A DNA stretch of 38,620 nucleotides from Aquisphaera insulae. GTDB lineage: Bacteria; Planctomycetota; Planctomycetia; Isosphaerales; Isosphaeraceae. The position numbers and the translations under genes are program-made. The notes under the pieces were generated by a model. The model searched no databases. It had not been told where the DNA came from and saw nothing but the letters and a program-made list of their open reading frames with translations. Each line of letters opens with the position of its first letter. Positions within the stretch are counted from its first letter, which is position 1. Location: positions 1-38,620 of the forward strand of contig NZ_JAALJH010000087.1 in the NCBI RefSeq assembly GCF_011064615.1, read 5' to 3'. Shown here piece by piece: positions 15,553-25,400 of this stretch.

Positions 15553-17121
15553 TCAATCCGCGGCGATCGACCCGAGCCCGGGCGCCGACAACTCCGGAGC
15601 GAGCTCGGCCGAGGTGCCCGCCGTGTGCTCCGCGAGCACGGCAAATCCTCGTCGTCGCATGATCATGTAATAAATCAATCCAACACTGATGAGTGCCCCG
15701 GTGGCCAGCACGGCCGCGTACTTCCCGACGGGATCCTCCCCGTAGATCGACTCGCGCGGCCAGCTCATGTTGACCACGACGAACACGCCCCAGGCCACGG
15801 CCAGGGCGTTGAGCAAGACGCCCCAGCGGCCGAGCCGGAATGGCGCCCTCGCCCGTCCGCGAGGCCAGCCCCCGAGCCGGGCGAGGAGGAGCGGATAGCT
15901 GACCAGCAGGTAGGCCAGGTTGGCCCAGACGATGGCCACCGAGCAGAGCATCTCGATGATCCGGGGGAGATTCACGTTCACGACCAGGATCGCCGCCGCG
16001 GCCGCCCCGGTCGCGACCGCCGGCACCAGCGGGGTCCCCGTGCTGCGGGGGATCAGGGCCATCGACCGCGCGAACGGGAGGGCGTCATCCCTGGCCATCG
16101 AGAAGATCAGGCGAACCGTCCCCGCGTGAACCGCGAGGGCGCAAACGGCGATCGCGAAGACCACCCCGGCCAGGAAGAGTCGCCCCAGCGACGGGCCGAG
16201 CACCTCCTTGATCAGCCAGGGGAGCCCGCCGTCGATCGCCCCGAGGCGAGGCGAGGACGGGTCGGGCGCGGACATCAGGCCCGCGACGATGAGGAGCCCC
16301 CCCGCGATCCCCGCGGCGATCAGCGCCTGGAGGATCGCCCGAGGGGCCCGCCGCCTGGGCGACCTCGTCTCCTCCGCCAGCGTCCCCGCGGTGTCGAAGC
16401 CGTAGAGCACATACGAGGGCATGACCGCGGCCGCCAGCAGCGGGCCGAGGAATCCGGCCGGTCCCGAGCTCGTCCCCTCCCCGTGATGGAGCTGGAGCAG
16501 GACCCCCGGCCCCCGCCTCGCCGCCAGGAGCAGGAGCACGATCAGCAGCGTCACCCCGAGCAGCTCGCTCGCCACGCCGAGATTGTTGATCCACGCCATC
16601 ATCCGCACGCCGGCCACGTTCACCGCGGTCGTCAGGGCGATCAGGATGCATCCCAGGAGCACCGCATTCCGCGCCCGGTCGGCCGGATTCGAGGCATCCC
16701 CGATGATCTGAAAGCCGGCGGCGAGCTGCGGCAATGTCCCCTGGAGGGCCAGCGCCACGGCCGCCAGCGAGATCACCGAGCTCGCGAGGTAGACCCAGCC
16801 GGCCATCCAGCCGAGCCCCGCGGGGCCGATCCGCCGCGACCACTGGTAGACCCCGCCCGAGAGGGGGTAGTGCGCCGAAAGCTCCGCGAAGCCGGCCGCC
16901 ACCGTGAGCTGGCCCAGCAGGACGATCGGCCACGTCCAGAAGAAGGCCGGCCCGGCCGAGGCGAACCCCAGGGCGAACATCTGGAAGACGCCCGTGAGGA
17001 TGGAGATATAGGAGAAACCGGCGGCGAATGACGAGAAACTCCCCAGGGACCTGTGCAGCTCCTGGCGATAGCCGAAGCCGGCAAGATCCCGGCGGTCTTC
17101 CGCGTGATCGTTCGTCGTCAC
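15553..17121 (-). CDS. APC-superfamily permease (amino acid/choline transporter-like), candidate choline importer
   Basis: The predicted 522-residue integral membrane protein has about 12 helices. The start segment FGYRQELHRSLGSFSSFAAGFSY and the following helices with FAELSAHYPLSGGVYQW match the APC superfamily, ACT branch, which includes GABA and yeast choline permeases. GTG codons at 17119-17121 and 17122-17124 are the likely starts, next to GAGGGG; the longer frame upstream has non-coding composition. Its stop is 10 bp upstream of pcs. That coupling, plus the methyltransferase and choline-kinase-like genes upstream, suggests choline or a related amine as substrate. This is inference; amino acids or polyamines remain possible. 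Confidence 0.88.
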   Translation of the reverse strand: MTTNDHAEDRRDLAGFGYRQELHRSLGSFSSFAAGFSYISILTGVFQMFALGFASAGPAFFWTWPIVLLGQLTVAAGFAELSAHYPLSGGVYQWSRRIGPAGLGWMAGWVYLASSVISLAAVALALQGTLPQLAAGFQIIGDASNPADRARNAVLLGCILIALTTAVNVAGVRMMAWINNLGVASELLGVTLLIVLLLLAARRGPGVLLQLHHGEGTSSGPAGFLGPLLAAAVMPSYVLYGFDTAGTLAEETRSPRRRAPRAILQALIAAGIAGGLLIVAGLMSAPDPSSPRLGAIDGGLPWLIKEVLGPSLGRLFLAGVVFAIAVCALAVHAGTVRLIFSMARDDALPFARSMALIPRSTGTPLVPAVATGAAAAAILVVNVNLPRIIEMLCSVAIVWANLAYLLVSYPLLLARLGGWPRGRARAPFRLGRWGVLLNALAVAWGVFVVVNMSWPRESIYGEDPVGKYAAVLATGALISVGLIYYMIMRRRGFAVLAEHTAGTSAELAPELSAPGLGSIAAD

Positions 17122-17340
17122 CACATCCCCTCGGTCACGCCCCGCGCGGAGGCGCGCGGTACTCTGTCGACATTCAAGAGAACAGGTTGAAGGGCGGGCG
17201 GCCGCGACCGCCCCCCGGAGTTGTCGCCAGGCCGGCCGGAGAACCCTGGGGACGGGCACGCCGGCCCATCTCGTCGCCATCCGAGAATCCAGGCTCGACG
17301 AGGCATGAGCCGGGCCGATCCCGACAGGACGGTCTCGACC

Positions 17341-18150
17341 TCAACCCTTGCGGGTGCCCAGGAAGATGCCCCACTTCATGTCGCCCGCCGCGCAGAACCG
17401 CTCCTTCATCGCCCACCGCTCCACGAGGTAGTTCAGGTCCTCCTCGCTGAAGCTCGACAGGAACTCGGAACGCTGCTCGACCAGCCGCTTCTTCTCACGC
17501 CCGAGGATGTCCACGAAGGTCGCCGTGGCGTCGTCCGCGATCACGTCCACGAAGCCCGCCCCCTCGAGCAGCTTGCCGTATTGCTCGGGCTCGAGGACGC
17601 TGTATCCGGTCTTGGTGATGTAGGCCTCGAACTCGGGGGAGGCCGGCGTCTTCCCGCGAGCATAGTCGGTGATCACGATCCGGCCGCCGTCGGCGAGCAG
17701 GCCGTAGAGGCACGCGAAGAGCCTCTTCTTGTCGGGGACGTGCATCAGGGCGTCGCGGCTCCAGATCACGTCGAACTTCTCCGGGAACGACGTCTCGAGC
17801 ACGTCGCCGAGGATGAAGTTGACCTCCTCCTTCATCCCCAGCTCTTCCGTGCGATCGACCGCGATCGTCACCATCTCCTCGGCGAGGTCGACGCCGGTCA
17901 CCTTCGCGCCGTAGGCCCTCGCGAGATGGAACGCGGCCCCGCCGATGCCGCTGCCGACGTCCAGCACCCGGACCCCGGGGCGAAGCGATCCGCCCAGCCG
18001 ATTGCACAGGTTTTCCGTCGTCTCGTGGCCGCCCGTGCTGATGTAGTCCCGGCCGAAGATCTTCTCATAGCGGAGGATCGAAGAGCGGCTATATTGGCCC
18101 TTGTTGTCGAATTTCGGCTTCGATGCGGAGGCCGTGGATGGCTCTGACAT
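17341..18150 (-). CDS. SAM-dependent methyltransferase resembling phosphoethanolamine N-methyltransferase
   Basis: The protein has 269 residues, the length of single-domain protozoan phosphobase methyltransferases. The N-terminus GQYSRSSILRYEKIFG followed by ISTGGHETT (37-45) matches the plant, nematode and Plasmodium enzymes that convert phosphoethanolamine to phosphocholine. SAM motif I is VLDVGSGIGG (62-71), with Asp88 in VTGVDLA. The proposed catalytic pair is present: Tyr20 in GQY and His137 in SRDALMHV. TDY (161-163), EAY (175-177), a GAGF-VDVIADD segment and a C-terminal MKWGIF also match. By my memory-based alignment, an Arg contacting the substrate phosphate in the Plasmodium enzyme is Thr here (T181). 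Glycine or sarcosine methyltransferases fit less well. It lies upstream of the permease-pcs pair on the same strand, separated by 219 bp. Confidence 0.82.
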   Translation of the reverse strand: MSEPSTASASKPKFDNKGQYSRSSILRYEKIFGRDYISTGGHETTENLCNRLGGSLRPGVRVLDVGSGIGGAAFHLARAYGAKVTGVDLAEEMVTIAVDRTEELGMKEEVNFILGDVLETSFPEKFDVIWSRDALMHVPDKKRLFACLYGLLADGGRIVITDYARGKTPASPEFEAYITKTGYSVLEPEQYGKLLEGAGFVDVIADDATATFVDILGREKKRLVEQRSEFLSSFSEEDLNYLVERWAMKERFCAAGDMKWGIFLGTRKG

Positions 18151-18250
18151 GATGAATCCGTGAGTTAGGTAACGACCGCAGCCCTCGCCCTTTCGCCGAA
18201 CCTAGCGTCATCGGAGGTTCCGACGACGAGCGAGATGAGACGCGTCGCGC

Positions 18251-18267
18251 ATGTTGGAATTCAACAT
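18251..18267. promoter_or_regulatory. Inverted repeat upstream of the methyltransferase gene
   Basis: ATGTTG and CAACAT flank a 5-bp GAATT spacer, about 100 bp upstream of the methyltransferase start codon, within a locally AT-rich patch. Position and symmetry fit an operator; no regulator gene is adjacent. Confidence 0.35.
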
Positions 18268-18387
18268 TTTGCGGGAATCGCTCGGCGCTTGTAAAGAGAC
18301 AACCGCCGCGGGATCGGGAACACCGGAGCGAGGGAGGGACCACCGGCGACCGGACCGGGGGGCGAGCCGGCAAGGGATAGCGAATCC

Positions 18388-19260
18388 TCAGTCCTCGAGC
18401 CGGCCGCGAAGCTCCCGATAGGACTCCAGGTTCCGCGCGGAATAGGCGACGTAATCGAAATCGATCCTGGACCGTACCGACTGGATCAGGGACCAGAGCG
18501 ACTCGCGGAGCGATGAGGCCGCCGCGAAGAGCCGGAGCTCGTCGAGCTCCCGGGCCAGGACCTCGCCGCGATACGCCCGCAGGAGCTCCGCATCTCGGTC
18601 GGCGGCGAATCCCGAGTTGGCCGACACGCTCGCCAGGTCGAACAGGGGATGGCCCATGCCCGAATACTCCCAGTCGATCAGCCAGATCCGATCCCCGTCC
18701 TCGATCAGGTTCGCCGGTAGCAGGTCGTTGTGGCAGAGGGCCGGCCGGAACGGCGCGATCCTCCGCGAGAGGCGGCAGGCGTCCGCGACCATGTCGGGCA
18801 GGCCCTCGGGAATCCTCGCGCCCAGGCCGATGGCCGTGGCGGCATAGGTCCGGATGGCCTGGAAGGGGCAGAAGTAGGGGAGGTGCCCCAGGACCGAGTC
18901 CCATCCCTCGTGCAGGCTCCTGAGCGTCCGGGCCAGCCGGGCCAGGCGATCATCGCACCAAAGGTCCTCCCGCGCCAGCGGCCGGCCCGGTATGTAGCGG
19001 CTCACGAGCAGCCCGGGCTCTCGGCCGACGAGCTCCGGCGCCAGCCCCATTCGCCACGCCGCCTCCTGGCAGGCCGCCTCGCCGCGGCGGTCGATCCCCA
19101 GCCACGGCAGCTCCTCGCAGACCCTCGCCACGAAAACCCCGCGATCCGAGCCGACCCGGTAGTTGTCGTTGGTGATCCCCCCGAAGAGCGGCTCAGGCGG
19201 CGTCGCGACCCGGATCCCCCACGCCTCCAACCGTCGAATCAATTTGTGCTGATGGCTCAT
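18388..19260 (-). CDS. Choline/ethanolamine kinase-family phosphotransferase (LicA-like)
   Basis: This 290-residue protein has the APH/choline-kinase fold. The nucleotide-binding N-lobe contains FGGITNDNYRV (26-36), the form seen in LicA-type choline kinases. The catalytic loop LCHNDLLPANL (175-185) keeps His, Asp and Asn, and the metal-binding segment is LIDWEYSGMGHPLFDLA (194-210). Expected reaction: ATP-dependent phosphorylation of choline or ethanolamine; thiamine or other small alcohols are alternatives. The gene is the first of four same-strand genes that fit choline-lipid metabolism, 237 bp upstream of the methyltransferase. If it acts on ethanolamine, its product would be the substrate of that enzyme. 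The ATG at 19260 is the natural start. Confidence 0.82.
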   Translation of the reverse strand: MSHQHKLIRRLEAWGIRVATPPEPLFGGITNDNYRVGSDRGVFVARVCEELPWLGIDRRGEAACQEAAWRMGLAPELVGREPGLLVSRYIPGRPLAREDLWCDDRLARLARTLRSLHEGWDSVLGHLPYFCPFQAIRTYAATAIGLGARIPEGLPDMVADACRLSRRIAPFRPALCHNDLLPANLIEDGDRIWLIDWEYSGMGHPLFDLASVSANSGFAADRDAELLRAYRGEVLARELDELRLFAAASSLRESLWSLIQSVRSRIDFDYVAYSARNLESYRELRGRLED

Positions 19261-19434
19261 ACTTTCATATTGGATGATGGAGGCTGCGCCACGTGGGTTG
19301 ACGCGAATGGCAGGATTCAGTCATGCCCATCCATCATACCGAATAGGAACGTCGGTACGCGACGGAGCCCCGTTCGAACATCCGCGGGGACGGAGTTCGG
19401 CCCCCCGGCCTCCGGGACCGGCGGCCGCGAGGGG

Positions 19435-22400
19435 TCATTTCCCGGCATTCCGCGCCAGGGCCGCCGGCGTGTGGCGGAACGTGCTCGCCGACGGCCGGTA
19501 TCGCAGGCGGACCCCCGCGGCGCCCTGGATCGGAGGGAGATACGTGATCCCCCGGCCCCGGCGACTCGCCGTCAGCGTCAGGATGCTCTTGCGCGGCGTC
19601 GTCCCGAGGAGCGTGATGGATTGCACGTCGCCCGTGGCCGACCGGAAGGCTTCGATGGTCCCCCCCTTCGTCAGGTTGAGGTTCACCCGCACGCCCGTGG
19701 AGTCGGTGTACGTGAGGTTCGGCCCGACGGCGAACGTGGTGACGAATGCCCCGCCCGGCACCCCGTTGCCGGCGCCCGACAGGAGCGTGCCCGACGTGTC
19801 CGTGATCCCGCGGTTGAGCAGCGGATTGGCCATGCCGTCGATCACGATCTGGATGAACGTGCCGGTCGGGAAAGGCGTGGCGGGTACCAGGGTTACCGAC
19901 AAGGACGCGGGATCGTAGGTCGCCGAGGCCAGGCGGATCGAGCCGTCGTCGGGCGTCGCGAAGGAGCCGTCCGGGCCCGCCGTCATCGCATAGTAGCCGT
20001 AATTCCCCAGGTCGGCCGCCCGCGCGGGATCGAGTCCCTTGCTGAAGGTGTAGACGACCCCCGCAACGCCCCAGGGGCCGAAGACCAGCCGCTGGCCGGT
20101 GATCTGGGGCGGAGGTCCGGCCGGGATGTTCCCGCCGCCACCACCACCGCCTCCTCCGCCCGACGAGATGGTCAATTCCGTCGTCCCGAGCGTGCCGACG
20201 ACCGCCCCGCCGGTTGCCCCACCCAGGGACAGGCCCACCGTCACGTTCGTGGTCGTCGACGAGGGATGGAGCAGGGGGACCGAAATCGTCGCGGTCGTCT
20301 GATTGGCGAGGAAAGTGAGCGTCCCGGAGACCGGCGTGTAATCGACCCCCGCGACGCCGGTCCCGCCGGCGGTCGCGTAGCTGACCTGGACCGTGCCGCT
20401 TCGGTTCCCGCCGCTCCGCACGACCGTGATCGTCGCCGTCGGGGCCGAGTTCGAGGCCGTGTACGTCGACTTGCTGAACTGGAGGATGGCCGGGAGGTTG
20501 TTGTCGATGGTGATCGCGGTCGACGTGATCGACCCCAGCGTGGAACCTCCCGTCGGATTGCTGATCGCCACCTGGAAGCCGACCGAGGACGCCGTCTGGT
20601 TCGGGTTGGCGAGGATCGGGACCACGAAGGTCCTGTCCATTTCCCCGGGCTGGAAGGTGAGGATACCCGCCGTCGCCGTGTAATCCTTGCCGGCGATCGC
20701 CGTGCCGTTGGCCGTGGCGTAATTCACCGAGACCAGGGCGTTGGGATTCCCGGTCCGGAGCACGTGGACGATCATCGAGCCCGCATCCGCGTCGACGGTC
20801 ATCGTCGCGGTCGCCATCTGCACGCTCACGGGGAGCACGGCCTGGGAGTTCGAAAACTCCGAGGTATCGCCCGTCCCTATGTTCGTCGCGGTCGCCGTGA
20901 CCCAGTCGGTCGTCGCCAGGCTATTCAACGGTGCGTAGCCAAACGAGGCATTCCCCGCCCCATCCGTCGTGACCGTCATCGACCCGATGTACGTCTGGCC
21001 CTGGCCGTATCCGGACGGATCGGGCACCAGACTCGTGAAGAACTGGATCAGGAACGTAATCCCGGGCAGGCTGTTCAGCGAACCCTGGATGCTGCTGACC
21101 GTCCCCCCGCCGACCGCCGTCGTGAGGACCGGGGCGTTCTGAAGGTTGTTCGGCCCGGAACGGATTCCAGGTGCATTCGGCGTCACGCCGGTCGCCGGAT
21201 CTCCCGGCGCGACCAGGTCGATGCCGATCCGGTTGTTCGCCCAGATGTCGTTCGAGAGGATGCTGTCGCCCGTGCCGGAGTCGATCTCGACCCCCGCCAG
21301 GCGGTGGAACGCGATCTTGTTGCCCGACCCGCTTACGGTCCCGCCGACGGTGTTCAGGCTGGCCGAATTCGTGAACCAGACGCCGAGAACCTCGTTGCCC
21401 AGAGCCGCGGCGCCCGTCAGATCCGTGCCGATGAGATTTCCCGCGACGAGGTTTCCGGTCGCGAACGAGCCGTCGAGGTGAATGCCATAGTGATTCGCCG
21501 AGATCAGGTTCATGGCGGCGGACGTGGTGCCGCCTATGGTGTTCCCCGGGGCGTCAGTGATCAAAACACCCTCGGCCTTGTTCCCCAGGTCCGCCTCGCC
21601 TGTAATGTCGGAGCCGATGAAGTTCCCCGTCAGGAGGTTCTTCGTCGACAGGTTGCCGCGAATCTCGACGCCCCACTTGTTACCGGAGATGACCTGAGAG
21701 CCGGCTGCATTTCCGGAGATCGTGTTGGCCGAGGAGTCGACGATCAGGATTCCCTGTCGCGCATTCCCGAAGCCGAAATAGACCCCCTGGGCGTCGGTCC
21801 CGATCAGGTTGTCCTTCACCAGGATGTTGGTGGCCCCCGGGCCATAAGCCTCGTCGAGCCCCGTCTCAGGATCATAGGCACGATCGCCGTAGGCGCCCGG
21901 CCCGTAGATGCCGATGCCCAGGAAGTTCTGAGAAATCACATTCCCCGGACCGATGGTGTTGCTGGGCGAGTAGAGGGCCACGCCCTCGTACATGTTGCCC
22001 AGGACCTGGCGGCCAGGCTCCATCGAGTCGTTAAAGACGACCCCGATCATGTTGTTTGCGATCGTATTGCCGACGGCCGAGGCTCCCGTGATGTAGACCC
22101 CCGCGCCACGATTCGAGGCGATGATGTTCCCCTTCGCCGAGCTGGAGCCGCCAATGTTGTTCCAGCCGGCATCCTCGATCCGAACTCCGTCCCCGATGTT
22201 CCCGGGATCACCCGTCCCGAATCGATAGCCCCCCGGTGGGGCCACACCGATATAGTTGCTCTCGATCAGGTTGCGAATCGCCCCCACTCCCACAAGGCGG
22301 ACACCCGCGCCGTTGTTGGTGCAGATCTCGTTGCCGGCGATCTGAATACTCGAGGTGAAGACGATGTTGGCGGGGTCTGAGGCGCTCCCGGAGGAGACCA

Positions 22401-25400
22401 CCTTGATGCCTTCAGCCCCATTGCCGTCGTACACGTAGTAGGTACTTTGATCCGGTCCGAAAATCCCGATCTGATTGCTGATGATCTGGTTACCGGATGC
22501 CCCCGGAGTCACCAGGATTCCCTGGGCTCCATTCCCACAAATCACGTTGTTTTCCTGGGCATTCCAGCCGCCTACCGTTGTGTTTGTGGAATCGAGAATG
22601 ATCCCCTGAAGGGTGTTTCCTAGACCAGAGGTGTAGCCCTCGACAGGCTGCTTGCTGCCGGTGTCGAAGGCGTAGAGGAAGTAGCGGTGGTTCCCTATGG
22701 CGTTTCCCTGAATCAGGTCGCCCACGACCGGCCTTCCCGAGATATCCGTGGGGAGCACGTGTATTCCAACGTCAAACCCCTGAATCACCAGGCCTCGTAC
22801 GGTGCTGTGAGAGGACTGGAGGGTGAGACCGGTCGCGCCAGTGAGCCCAGATCCGTCGAGAACCACAGTGTGGATCACGTCATTCCCGGTGGTTGCCAGG
22901 AACGTATTCGGACTCGATCTGATGTACGCGACGCTCGATGCCGAGGGGTACTGATACGGCACTCCGGTCCCCGTCCCCTGAGTGAACCCGTCGATCCAGA
23001 CGGTATTGGTGATGACGGGAAGGGGGGTGGCCAGCGTGATCGTCCACTCGTGGGTCAACGGATCGAACCCGGATACGGGAACGTCAAGGCCGGCGGCCGT
23101 CGATGCCGGGATGGCGAACCAGATGTCCGCCGGCGACCCCGCCGCGTTCGCGTCCAGGATCGCCTCACGCAGCGAGCCGTCTCCCGAATCCGCGGTGTTC
23201 GTCACGTAGAAGACGTTCGTCAGGGAATGCGGCAGGCTGTTCGTGATCGTCACCGTCTCGGTGCCGATCGTCCCGATCGTCGCCCCGTTGGTCGCGGCAC
23301 TCAGCACGATCCGGAAGGTCACCGAAGCGGCCGTCTGCTTCACGTTGTTGAGGATCGGGATCGTGAACGTCTTGTCCGTCTCGCCGGGCTGGAACGTCAA
23401 CGTGCCGGACGTCGCCGTGTAGTCCTTGCCCCTCACCCCGGTGCCGTCGGCCGTGGCGTAATTCACCGAGACCAGCGCGGCCGTGTTCCCGCTTCGAATC
23501 ACGTGCACGATCATCAGGCCCGACGTCGCCGTGACCGTCGTCGTCGCGGTCGCGAGCTGCACGCTCACCGGCGCCGGTACGACGTCGTTCGAGAACTCCG
23601 ACGTGTCCCCCGTGGTCAGGTTCGTCGCCGTCGCCGCGATCCAGCTCGTCGTCGTCAGGGTCGTCGAGGTCGTGAAGACGAACGAGGCGTTGCCGCTCGC
23701 ATCGGTCGTCACCGTCATGGAGCCGAGGTACGTCTTGCCCTGGCCGTAGCCGCCCAGGCCCTGCGACGGGTTGGAGAAGAACTGGATCAGGAACGTGGTC
23801 GACGCAAGGCTGTTCAGCGATCCCTGGACGCTGCCGACCGTCCCCCCGCCGACCGCCGTCGTCAGCACGGGGGAGTTCTGGAGATTGTTCGGCCCCGATC
23901 GCACGCCCGGAGCATTGGGCGTGATCCCGGTCGCCGGATCGCCCGCCGCGACCAGGTCGATGCCGATGAGCGTGTTCGACCAGATTGAGTTCGTCAGGAT
24001 GCTATTTCCAATCCCCGAATCAACTTCCACGCCCGTACGATTGAAGGCGATCTTGTTCCCAAACTCCGCGACCGTACCGCCCACCGTGTTATGGCTGGCA
24101 TTCGTCGTGAAGAGAACCCCCACGGTCTCGTTGCCGGTCTTGCCCAGCGTCCCCGTGATGTCGGTGCCGATGTTGTTCCCGGCGATCAGGTTGCCCGTCG
24201 CTCCCGAGCCGTCGACCTGGATGCCGACATGATTCGCCGAGATCAGGTTGAGCGCCGCGGTTGTGCTCCCGCCGATCGTGTTGCTGGCCGCGCCACTGAT
24301 CAGGACGCCGACGCCCGAATTCTTGAGGACCGCCGCCCCCGTCGTGTCCGTGCCGATGATATTGCCCGTCAGCAGGTTCCCCGTGGACCCGGTCCCCGAA
24401 ATCTCCACGCCGACGTGGTTGCCCGAGATGACCTGCGAGCCCGGGGTCGTCCCGTTGATCGTGTTGCCCGAGGAGTCCTTGATCAGGATCCCCTGGATAG
24501 CATTGCCGAAGCCGGCTTTCTTCCCCGTCGAATCGCTCCCGATCAGGTTGTCCTGAACGAGAGTCGAATACGCCCCCGGGCCGTAGATTCCGATCCCCAG
24601 CATATTCTGCGAGATCACGTTCCCCGGGCCGATCGTGTTGTTGCTCGAGTAGATCGCCACGCCTTCCAGCGCGTTCCCCAGCACCTGGTCGCCATCGGCC
24701 GTGACGCCGATCCGGTTGTTCTCGACGACGTTTCCCGTAGCCGACGTGCCCGTGATGTAGACCCCCGCGCCGCCGTTCGACGCGATCGTGTTGCCGTCGC
24801 TCGCATCGGGGCCGCCGATCTGGTTCCAGCCAGAGTCCTCCAGGAGGATTCCATCGCCGATGTTGCCCGGATTCCCCGTGCCAAGGCCATAACCGCCCGC
24901 CGCCGCCACGCCCACGAAGTTGCCGACGATGACGTTCCGAAAGCTCGATATCCCCGCGAGATGGATGCCCGCCCCGGCGTTGGCGGAAACCAGGTTGTCG
25001 TTGATCTGATTGCTCGAGGACTCGACCAGGATCCCCTCGGCGCCGTTGCCGTCGCTGACGTAAAAGCCGCTCTGGTCCGGGCCGAAGAGGCCGACCTGAT
25101 TGTTGAGGATCTGGTTGCCCATCGCGTTGGCCGTCACCCAGATTCCCTGAGCCCCGTTGCCGCAGATGACGTTGCTTTCCTGCGGATTGACGCCGCCCAC
25201 GGTTGTATTCTGGGAGTCCAGGATCACGCCCTGCAGCCGGTTTCCTCCGTATCGGTTGTAGACCTGGGAGTTCGTCAGGGCCTCGCCGGTCTGGGAGTCA
25301 TAGGCGAAGTATCGGTGGTCGCCGATCGCATTCCCCTGGATGAGGTCGCCCACGATGGGCTGGCTCAGGGTGTCCGTGGCCAGGACATGAACGCCGACGT

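Noticed and set aside
19273..19338. ATGATGGA ... TCCATCAT inverted repeat upstream of the choline-kinase-like gene
   Set aside because: The arms are only 8 bp with a spacer of about 50 bp, which can occur by chance; no further support.
18730..22380. 1216-codon plus-strand open frame
   Set aside because: It is antisense to the choline-kinase-like gene and the giant gene. Its product is Arg-, Gly- and Asp-rich without domains, as expected of GC-rich antisense frames.
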